From Psychrobacter sp. 28M-43 (lineage in GTDB: Bacteria; Pseudomonadota; Gammaproteobacteria; Pseudomonadales; Moraxellaceae), in the NCBI RefSeq assembly GCF_014770435.1, contig NZ_CP061739.1, positions 186,001 to 250,000 on the forward strand: a stretch of DNA of 64,000 nucleotides, given 5' to 3'. The notes beneath the pieces were generated by a model. It was not told the DNA's origin. It saw nothing but the letters and a program-made list of their open reading frames with translations, and did no database searches. Positions 9,138-15,345 of this stretch are shown one piece after another (the first letter of the stretch is position 1; each line of letters opens with the position of its first letter). Made by a program: the position numbers and the translations under genes.

Positions 9138-9259
9138 TTAATTCTCCCCAAAGCTTTACTGCCATGAATGCTAGGTTCAAACTCAGCTGCTGGACTAAAT
9201 ATGCAAACCTTATCCAGATCAGTACATACAAAGGGTATACCCCAACGAAACCAGTTATT
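9134..9259 (-). pseudogene. Possible 3' remnant of a gene coupled to the barstar gene
   Basis: A 41-codon open stretch with no start codon of its own (begins after an in-frame TGA) ends in a TGA that overlaps the barstar ATG as ATGA, the usual translational coupling arrangement. The peptide (VCTDLDKVCIFSPAAEFE, then ending ALGRIK) has protein-like composition. It could be the tail of a lost cognate toxin gene, but no family is recognisable and chance is not excluded. Confidence 0.3.
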
Positions 9260-9505
9260 TCACCCCAAGAACCTATTAACAGACTACTTAAAATAGACTG
9301 CCATAATGAACCACTTATAACAGACTGCAACTCCTATCTATTTATCAACCAGTATCATTCTTTAGGCACAGGCTAGTAGTTTAGCTCGTATAAAAAATCA
9401 AACATAGCGCCAACACTGTCCGCAATACCTTATCTTACTTTTATGCTAATTTGTTAGTACTTACTCATATCAATTAGACCATAAAAATAAGGAAAGGTTT
9501 CGCTG
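9260..9505. other. AT-rich intergenic stretch
   Basis: Together with the remnant above this fills the 368 bp between the barstar and glycosylase genes. Two ORFs of 70 codons overlap on opposite strands; neither resembles a known protein. The glycosylase promoter should lie here. Confidence 0.3.
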
Positions 9506-10138
9506 ATGTCTACTGCCTCATCAACCGTTTTGGAGCCTGACTGGTTCACTCGTCCGACCTGTGTGGTCGCTGCTGATCTGATTGGTAAAGTCTTATGTCG
9601 AAAGCTAACCGATAGTGATGGACAACAAAAAACGCTACGTATGCGTATCTCAGAGACCGAAGCCTATATTGGTCAAGATGATCCCGCTTGCCATTCACAT
9701 GCAGGCACTCGAACGGCGCGCACAGAAATTATGTATGAGCAAGGTGGCGTGTTCTATGTCTATCTGACCTATGGCGTGCATCATATGCTAAATTTGATTA
9801 GCGGCTCTGTAGAGTCACCTGAATCGGTATTGATTCGCGCTGGGTTTTTGACGGATGATAGCGACCGTCTGATTGAAGAGCAACAACTCAGTCCAGATAA
9901 GCAGTTTACACATCCTAAGCAGTTCGCAGGCCCTGGCAAATTAACTAAACGTTTGCAAATTAAGCGCGATTTATATGGCAAACCTGTTTCGCCGACATCA
10001 GACGTTTGGATAGAAGATGATGGCTGCCAGCCACCTGTATCACTACGCCCACGTATTGGTATTGATTATGCAGGTGACGCCAAAGACTGGCTGCTACGTT
10101 ATATATGGACCGATCATCCTTCTTTATCTAAGAACTAG
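9506..10138 (+). CDS. mpg: 3-methyladenine DNA glycosylase, AAG/MPG family
   Basis: Base-excision repair enzyme removing alkylated purines (3-methyladenine, hypoxanthine). The catalytic Glu lies in RISETEAYIGQDDPA, followed by SHAGTRTARTEIMYEQGG and the intercalating-loop region VYLTYGVHHMLN; PGKLTKRLQI completes the fold. 210 aa, standard for bacterial AAG. A strong AAGGAAAGG lies upstream of the ATG. Confidence 0.93.
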   Translation: MSTASSTVLEPDWFTRPTCVVAADLIGKVLCRKLTDSDGQQKTLRMRISETEAYIGQDDPACHSHAGTRTARTEIMYEQGGVFYVYLTYGVHHMLNLISGSVESPESVLIRAGFLTDDSDRLIEEQQLSPDKQFTHPKQFAGPGKLTKRLQIKRDLYGKPVSPTSDVWIEDDGCQPPVSLRPRIGIDYAGDAKDWLLRYIWTDHPSLSKN

Positions 10139-10175
10139 CAGATTGAGATTCAAAACCATTCTATGAGGTAAGCAT

Positions 10176-10487
10176 ATGTATAAGTTGACTGTTTTTATTC
10201 CTGATGCAGCGTTAGAACAAGTGAAATCTGCTCTGTTTACTGCTGGCGCTGGGAAGATTGGAAACTATGAGCAATGCTGTTGGCAGGTACAAGGAGCCGG
10301 TCAGTTTATGCCATTGGCAGGTAGTACGCCGCACATCGGTGAGCATGATAGCTTAAAAATGGTCGATGAATGGCGAGTGGAAATGGTGGTAGATGAAGCT
10401 TTTATCGATGCTACCATTGCAGCATTAAAAAAGGCACATCCCTATGAAACGCCAGCTTATGATGTGATAAAAGTTTTGGATTTTTAG
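10176..10487 (+). CDS. NIF3 C-terminal-domain-like (CutA-like fold) small protein
   Basis: 103 aa. Starts MYKLTVFIPDAALEQVKSAL and ends with HPYETPAYDVIKV, the hallmarks of the stand-alone NIF3/YqfO C-terminal domain, with GAGKIGNYEQCCW and GEHDSLKMVDEWRVEM between. Members form CutA-like trimers; their function is unknown. GAGG lies 8 nt before the ATG. It lies 37 bp after mpg and may be cotranscribed. Confidence 0.85.
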   Translation: MYKLTVFIPDAALEQVKSALFTAGAGKIGNYEQCCWQVQGAGQFMPLAGSTPHIGEHDSLKMVDEWRVEMVVDEAFIDATIAALKKAHPYETPAYDVIKVLDF

Positions 10488-10537
10488 TTTTATATAGGAA
10501 AATATCAGCTTATGGAGTGTAAGGTTTTTCATAAAAA

Positions 10538-10570
10538 AACCAAATAAATCATTTGATGACTTATTTGGTT
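10538..10570 (-). terminator. Terminator of the lipoprotein gene(s)
   Basis: A 15-bp stem with one wobble (AACCAAATAA..TTATTTGGTT) and a 3-nt loop. On the minus strand it is followed by TTTTTTTA, so it mainly serves the minus-strand lipoprotein; on the plus strand the T-run is poor. Confidence 0.75.
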
Positions 10571-10629
10571 ATAAAGTTTTTATTGTTTCAACTGAGTATT
10601 AATAGTGAATATCAGACCCTAATGAACGA

Positions 10630-11004
10630 TTAATCTTTTTTAAGCTTAATTACGTTGTAGCTTGGATAGCCTAGCTCGATTTTATAATTGTCGCGTCCAC
10701 GTTCAGCCTTTATCTTAATCTTACGATCACCATTTTTATATTTGACGTCTTTGACACGGTATCCCATGCTACGGACTTTACTAGCAGCTCGTTGCTCGAC
10801 AACGGAGACATAGCTGTCTTTGTCGTTCTTTTTGTCTTTGTGTTTTTTATGGCCTTTATTGTCCTTATGAGAGTGCTCGTAAAGGTCGTCATAGCCATTG
10901 TAGCCATTCGGCGCAGTCACACAGCCTGTGGTCACTGCTAATAAAGCTGCGACTGTGCTGCCAGTCGCTACCGTTTTTAATGTTGAAAATGATAGGGTTT
11001 TCAT
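10630..11004 (-). CDS. Small secreted lipoprotein with one PepSY-like repeat domain
   Basis: 124 aa. N-terminal signal with lipobox LAVTTGC, a Lys/Asp/His-rich linker, then a roughly 55-residue unit (RAASKVRSMGYRVKDVKY ... YPSYNVIKLKKD) that recurs in the neighbouring upstream lipoprotein. The unit has the helix-plus-strands look of PepSY-like domains. Function unknown. SD AGGAGA precedes the ATG. Confidence 0.75.
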   Translation of the reverse strand: MKTLSFSTLKTVATGSTVAALLAVTTGCVTAPNGYNGYDDLYEHSHKDNKGHKKHKDKKNDKDSYVSVVEQRAASKVRSMGYRVKDVKYKNGDRKIKIKAERGRDNYKIELGYPSYNVIKLKKD

Positions 11005-11088
11005 AATGATCTCCTAATAATATATCGTTGCTCAATATGGGTAAAAGTTAAACGTACCGAGCTCATTAGCTAAAAATGCTGAAAGTAA

Positions 11089-11751
11089 TCAATCTTTTTT
11101 GACTTTGAGCACATCTAAATTTGGATAACTTAATAGTATCTCGTACTTCTGTGCACCTCGTTTGGCCTCAACCTCAAAAACGCCGCGCTTGTTTTTTTCT
11201 TCAAGATCGATATCTTCGACACGGTAGCCCATAGCCCTTACTTTATTGATAGCACGACGTTTGATAACTGGGTAACGTGATTCTCTTTTAATAGTGTCTT
11301 CGACATCGCCTTTTTTATAGCGCTGACCATTTTGATAATTATCTTGATGCTTGTTTTCTTTATAGCGGCCATTATTATTTTGCGATTTATTATTATCCCA
11401 ATTATCTGGCCACGCTTTTTTGCTTGAGCTGATAAGTCTTAGTGCAGGGTAAGTATATTTTAGCTCGTAGGCTTGGTTGTTCTTTTTAGCATAAGCCGTA
11501 AGAGCTCGATCACCACGGTAACTATCAGCTCTGATATCTATAACTTGATAGCCTTTGCGGCGCAAGTCTTGTCGAAGCTGTTGACTGACGCGATTAAAAT
11601 TATTATTTTGACTATTATTGTCACCACGATAGACAGGCTGATTGTCATATCCTGAGCCTACAACTGTACAACCCACTGTCGTACCCAATAATGCAACGAC
11701 AAGGCCAGTAGACAAAGTGGCCTTAATAGAGAAGGGTTTTATTATTTTCAT
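11089..11751 (-). CDS. Secreted lipoprotein with two PepSY-like repeat domains, paralogue of the next gene
   Basis: 220 aa with lipobox LLGTTVGC and two diverged copies of the same unit: residues about 50-115 (LRRKGYQVIDIRADSY ... TYPALRLIS) and about 165-220 (VRAMGYRVEDIDLEEK ... SYPNLDVLKVKKD), separated by an Asn/Gln/Lys-rich linker. The second copy closely matches the single copy in the 124-aa lipoprotein 84 bp downstream, indicating tandem gene and domain duplication. Probably outer-membrane or periplasmic; function unknown. Confidence 0.75.
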   Translation of the reverse strand: MKIIKPFSIKATLSTGLVVALLGTTVGCTVVGSGYDNQPVYRGDNNSQNNNFNRVSQQLRQDLRRKGYQVIDIRADSYRGDRALTAYAKKNNQAYELKYTYPALRLISSSKKAWPDNWDNNKSQNNNGRYKENKHQDNYQNGQRYKKGDVEDTIKRESRYPVIKRRAINKVRAMGYRVEDIDLEEKNKRGVFEVEAKRGAQKYEILLSYPNLDVLKVKKD

Positions 11752-11991
11752 GGGGAGTATCCTATGATGGTATTAAGTAGGCGATATATGTTAGAAATAT
11801 CTATAACTGCTATAACTATAAGATTTTTAAGGTATTTTGGTGCATTAAATTAGTTCGTAGTTAATAAGTATTTCTAGTGATTTATTTTTCGAAATATTTC
11901 CTTACATTATCTATAATAGAGTACAAAACTTTGCGCTAGGTGTCATTTGCGTTAATAAGTTGTAATAATTGTGGCAAGTAAAATAGATTGT

Positions 11992-12009
11992 TGTAAGCAT
12001 ATGCTTACA
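11992..12009 (+). promoter_or_regulatory. GacA upstream activating sequence (UAS)
   Basis: TGTAAGCATATGCTTACA is a perfect 18-bp palindrome and an exact match to TGTAAG-N6-CTTACA, the GacA-binding consensus known from pseudomonad rsmX/rsmY/rsmZ promoters. It is centred about 64 bp before the predicted start of the GGA-rich RNA. Confidence 0.85.
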
Positions 12010-12029
12010 CGCAATGACGTTTACGCGAC

Positions 12030-12058
12030 TTAACATAAGAGTGAGAGTTAGGCATTAT
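12030..12058 (+). promoter_or_regulatory. Predicted sigma-70 promoter of the Rsm-like sRNA
   Basis: -35 TTAACA (12030-12035), 17-bp spacer, -10 CATTAT (12053-12058); transcription would begin near 12065. The spacing is ideal and the boxes moderate, which suits an activator-dependent promoter. Confidence 0.6.
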
Positions 12059-12064
12059 AGTCAC

Positions 12065-12345
12065 ACGGCATTAGGGAATGTGACTCAAGGATTGAGTTGA
12101 CCGCATTAAGGATAATGATTCGATAACTAGCGTCAGGATGACAATAGCGATTGAAGTAAGGACACATACCCTTTGCTGATAGCAGCAAGTAATACTGAAG
12201 CTGTAGTGTAGTAAAAAGGGCAGGATGCCCAGTATCACAATATACTGAATATTTGTGCAAGGATGCATGAAAAGCAGTCGTGATAGGTAACATGGATAGT
12301 TAACAATAAAACCGCATAACAATTAATTGCTATGCGGTTTTATCG
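12065..12345 (+). ncRNA. CsrA/RsmA-sequestering regulatory sRNA (CsrB/RsmX/Y/Z type)
   Basis: About 280 nt with no credible ORF. GGA motifs: AGGGA 12073, AAGGA 12087, AAGGA 12108, CAGGA 12134, AAGGA 12158, CAGGA 12221, AAGGA 12259, ATGGA 12292. Most sit in hairpin loops with perfect short stems: CATT-AGGG-AATG (12069-12080), ACTCAA-GGA-TTGAGT (12083-12097), CATTA-AGGA-TAATG (12104-12117), GTC-AGGAT-GAC (12132-12142), GGGC-AGGAT-GCCC (12218-12230), TGCA-AGGA-TGCA (12256-12267). The last is in a bulged stem at 12287-12304. A structural hairpin TTGCTG/CAGCAA (12173-12188) lacks GGA. Repeated loop GGAs are how CsrB/RsmZ RNAs titrate the translational repressor CsrA/RsmA. A GacA site and promoter precede it and a terminator ends it. 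The partners gacA, gacS and csrA are not in the window. Confidence 0.88.
12308..12345 (+). terminator. Terminator of the Rsm-like sRNA
   Basis: Stem AAACCGCATA (12309-12318) / TATGCGGTTT (12331-12340) with an extra inner CAAT/ATTG pairing, then TTTTA. Positioned directly after the last GGA hairpin. Confidence 0.85.
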
Positions 12346-12407
12346 TGTCTGGAGGATGGTAATTTATTTCTCCAACAGCTTATCTGTACAGTATAAATCT
12401 GCCATAA

Positions 12408-12437
12408 AAAAACCGCATATATTTCTATGCGGTTTTT
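12408..12437 (-). terminator. Terminator of the CsbD gene
   Basis: Stem AAAAACCGCATA / TATGCGGTTTTT with a 6-nt loop; on the minus strand it lies about 50 bp after the CsbD stop. Its stem repeats that of the sRNA terminator 70 bp away. Confidence 0.8.
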
Positions 12438-12488
12438 CAGTTTATTCAGTACAGTAACTATGCAGCGAATAAACATGCAACGAGTATA

Positions 12489-12692
12489 TTAATATTTGTT
12501 TTCTACACGCCAATTATCTACTTCACGCTCTGCATCTTCTTTGGCATGACCGTAACGCTCTTGCACGCGACCTACTAGCTTGTCACGGCTACCTTCGATA
12601 TGGGTAAGGTCATCATCTGTTAGCTCAGCCCATTTTTGTTTAACTGAGCCTTTCATTTGGTTCCATTCGCCTTTTAGAGTATGTTCATTCAT
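12489..12692 (-). CDS. CsbD-family stress protein (YjbJ-like)
   Basis: 67 aa. MNEHTLKGEWNQMKGSVKQ followed by AELTDDDLTHIEGSRDKLVG and GRVQERYGHAKEDAEREV is the complete CsbD signature. Members are small, soluble, abundant in stationary phase or under general stress; their biochemical role is unknown. AGGA lies upstream of the ATG. Confidence 0.92.
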   Translation of the reverse strand: MNEHTLKGEWNQMKGSVKQKWAELTDDDLTHIEGSRDKLVGRVQERYGHAKEDAEREVDNWRVENKY

Positions 12693-13065
12693 TGTATTAT
12701 TCCTTTTATTGAACTTATGGTGTTTGATTTATTTTTTGATCACTGTTTTGATTCTTATTTCACGATATTGATTACTGATACTACTATTTAATTTTTATTC
12801 TAATTGTATTGCACAAGGATAAATGATTGGTTCCAAATATCTTGTGAGATCAAATATAGGACTTTTCAATTCAGCTGTCTGTATATGCTATGTTTATAGT
12901 GTTACTTGATTATAGTGAGCGTTTACTAAGTGTTATCTACAGGGCCGCTCTAGTAGTGCCACGTAAATTGCGTCTACTATGCGTGAGAATACTTTCTTCT
13001 ATGAACTTGTTTTTTATATGAATATTAAGAAAATATATTATTTATTCAAAAATACTTATGCAAAT
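12693..13065. other. Intergenic region upstream of the CsbD gene
   Basis: AT-rich and without a coding-looking frame. It should contain the minus-strand CsbD promoter. No repeat or RNA structure was recognised. Confidence 0.35.
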
Positions 13066-13106
13066 AAAAAAGCAGAGACTCAAAAATAGAGTAGCTGCTT
13101 TTTTTA
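13066..13106. terminator. Bidirectional terminator
   Basis: AAAAAAGCAG...CTGCTTTTTTT stem continued by GACTC/GAGT(A) with a short mismatch. It lies just beyond the stop of the minus-strand oxidoreductase. Confidence 0.7.
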
Positions 13107-13129
13107 TTGTCTTTGAAATTAATTAAAAG

Positions 13130-14371
13130 TTATTTCGTCGAATATTTATTCAAATACTGATGATAGCGTTTGGTGAGTTTCTTTATTCGTATACGATCAG
13201 AAATCAATGAGAAAATTGGCGAGGCATTGGGTTTGGGTGACTTTCCTTGCCCCATGCGCTGTAATTGTCGCTTGATGACGGCCATTGTAGTAACTGCACT
13301 TAAGGTCTTATCTTTCCAGCGTACCACAGGATTGTGAGCACTGAGCGTACTGTCATTTTTCCAGTTATTCGGTAGAGCAGGGTTCATGGCTAATGCGGTT
13401 CCCATACCAACCACATCAATCCCTTGCGCCAGTACATCTTCTGCGACAGCCAATCGCCTAACGCCACCTGTCGTCATGATAGGCATGGTAGCAACTTGGG
13501 CAATCTCCTTTGCGAAATCTAAAAAGTAAGCTTCTCGTTGCAACGTACGACCATCTGCTGTGCTGCCTTGCATGGCGGGACTTTCATAGCTGCCACCTGA
13601 TAGTTCAACCAAATCTACGGCCAATTCATTCATCGCTGAAATAACCACTTTGGCATCATCTGCATCAAATCCTCCGCGCTGGAAATCGGCCGAGTTTATC
13701 TTCACAGCGACTGCAAAGGTAGGCGCAACTTGAGCACGAACGGCTTTGATTACTTCGATCAATAATCGCATACGATTCTCAATCGAACCACCATATTTAT
13801 CTTTACGTTTATTAGTAAGCGGTGATAAGAATTGAGAAATTAGATAGCCGTGGGCGGCATGAATTTGTACACCATCGAAGCCAGCTTGCTCTGCTTTTAG
13901 TGCACTATCGGCAAACCGCTGGACCAATTGTTCAATATCTTGCTGCGTCATCGCACGCGGTTTGCTAAATAGATGGGAGTGCTTGCCCAAGTCAATTGCC
14001 ACGTCAGAAGGTGATAGCACATCGCCGCCCATGGCAGCATATACTTGACGGCCAGGATGGTTGAGCTGCATCCAAACCTGCGTATTGTTGTGCTTGGCAG
14101 CATTTGCCCACGCTCTAAAAGGCGCTATCTCACTGTGTTTGTCTAATACGACACCGCCAGGACCAGTCATAGCGCGGCCATCGACCATCACGTTTCCCGT
14201 GATTAACAGACCTGTCCCGCCTTCTGCCCAGTTCTTATATAGACGGAGCAGAGTAGGGCCAGGGACTTGACCGATATCAGCCATGTTTTCTTCCATGGCA
14301 GCTTTCGCTAAGCGGTTGGGTAAGGTAGCGCCACAAGGCAGCACTAAAGGGGTGAATACAGGTGATGTCAT
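13130..14371 (-). CDS. NADH:flavin oxidoreductase, old yellow enzyme family
   Basis: 413 aa FMN-binding TIM barrel. PLVLPCGATLPNRLAKAAMEE at the N-terminus, LNHPGRQ (FMN contact), the substrate His pair in FDGVQIHAAHGYLISQFLSP, NKRKDKYGGSIENRMR and GVDVVGMGTALAMNP-type phosphate loop are all present. It lacks the Fe-S and FAD/NAD domains of FadH, so it is a single-domain ene-reductase; the substrate is unknown. It is divergent from a TetR regulator 168 bp away, a common arrangement for inducible reductases. Confidence 0.88.
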   Translation of the reverse strand: MTSPVFTPLVLPCGATLPNRLAKAAMEENMADIGQVPGPTLLRLYKNWAEGGTGLLITGNVMVDGRAMTGPGGVVLDKHSEIAPFRAWANAAKHNNTQVWMQLNHPGRQVYAAMGGDVLSPSDVAIDLGKHSHLFSKPRAMTQQDIEQLVQRFADSALKAEQAGFDGVQIHAAHGYLISQFLSPLTNKRKDKYGGSIENRMRLLIEVIKAVRAQVAPTFAVAVKINSADFQRGGFDADDAKVVISAMNELAVDLVELSGGSYESPAMQGSTADGRTLQREAYFLDFAKEIAQVATMPIMTTGGVRRLAVAEDVLAQGIDVVGMGTALAMNPALPNNWKNDSTLSAHNPVVRWKDKTLSAVTTMAVIKRQLQRMGQGKSPKPNASPIFSLISDRIRIKKLTKRYHQYLNKYSTK

Positions 14372-14539
14372 GATAGTGGCCTAGAAATGGTTGTTTTGTG
14401 AAGCATGAGTTCTACTATGGGTTTGGCTATAGACATATGGTTTAAATGACTATAACCTTATAGTTAAGATATTCGCTGTTGGCAATTGACCATTATCATC
14501 ACATTTTTTTGGCACAATAGCACCTAAGGTAAATTACTG

Positions 14540-15280
14540 GTGTGTCGATATAATTATCTATTGAATAGGAATATCTCTGCATTGAATGTATTAGCGCAAG
14601 ATTTGACAGTCCCAGTAGAATCTAAACGTGAGCTGGCAAAAGCCAAGACTCGGCGTGCGTTATTAAAAAGTGCCTTGCGGTTGTATAGTTTGGAAGGTGC
14701 TCAGGGCATGAGCATGAATAAAATTGCCAAAGGTGCAGGTATTGCACAACCCAGTTTTTACAATCATTTTGAGAGTCTAGAGGCGCTACAAAACGAGCTG
14801 AGCGCCCAACTAAAAGACAATTATCTATCACCGATGCGACTGGCATGGGTCAATATGCTCAAAGATTATGACCTGTTGAGTAAAGATCAGTTTAATCAGC
14901 AATGTCGACAATGTCTGATTATGATCTTTGATTCTGCATTTGAGAATATCGCGCTGTTTCAGCATTTGTTAGAGGATCGCCCACGGTTTAGTGACAGTAT
15001 AGAAAACCAATCTTCATTAAATAATGGACTGGGCAATCTGATTACCGAAATACAAGAAGAATGGACAGAGATATTTATTCAAGGATTGCAGTTATCCAAT
15101 CGTTCTTGCGAGCGCAGTGCTGTCAATCTATGCGTCGATATGGCGGCGGCACAAGTACATGAGTTGATATTGGGCTGTCATCAGCAGCGTTACTCAAGAC
15201 AACAAGCGATTGCCACATTGAGTATCAGCTTTGACGCACTGTTCGCCAATTTTTTGCACGGAAGCAATACTAGTCAGTAG
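14540..15280 (+). CDS. TetR/AcrR-family transcriptional regulator
   Basis: 246 aa. The N-terminal helix-turn-helix is AKTRRALLKSALRLYSLEG followed by MSMNKIAKGAGIAQPSFYNHF, the canonical TetR DNA-binding signature. The C-terminal ligand domain (residues about 90-246) is not diagnostic. The GTG start is 10 nt after AAGG; a start further in is possible because the first 35 residues precede the HTH. It sits between the divergent flavin oxidoreductase and the molybdopterin oxidoreductase, and probably regulates one or both. Confidence 0.88.
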   Translation: MCRYNYLLNRNISALNVLAQDLTVPVESKRELAKAKTRRALLKSALRLYSLEGAQGMSMNKIAKGAGIAQPSFYNHFESLEALQNELSAQLKDNYLSPMRLAWVNMLKDYDLLSKDQFNQQCRQCLIMIFDSAFENIALFQHLLEDRPRFSDSIENQSSLNNGLGNLITEIQEEWTEIFIQGLQLSNRSCERSAVNLCVDMAAAQVHELILGCHQQRYSRQQAIATLSISFDALFANFLHGSNTSQ

Positions 15281-15345
15281 TGATAATAAGCAAAAATTAT
15301 TGTCATGAAATCTAGAACAAAAAAAACACAACAGGGAGAGTGACT

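Noticed and set aside
9118..9376. Overlapping 70-codon ORFs on both strands upstream of the barstar gene
   Set aside because: Neither resembles a protein, and they contradict each other; only the coupled 41-codon remnant in the third frame seemed worth keeping.
12048..12322. Two overlapping minus-strand ORFs of about 80 codons in the sRNA region
   Set aside because: They lie antisense to the GGA-hairpin array, have no ribosome site and no recognisable protein; the hairpin palindromes and terminator explain the sequence better.
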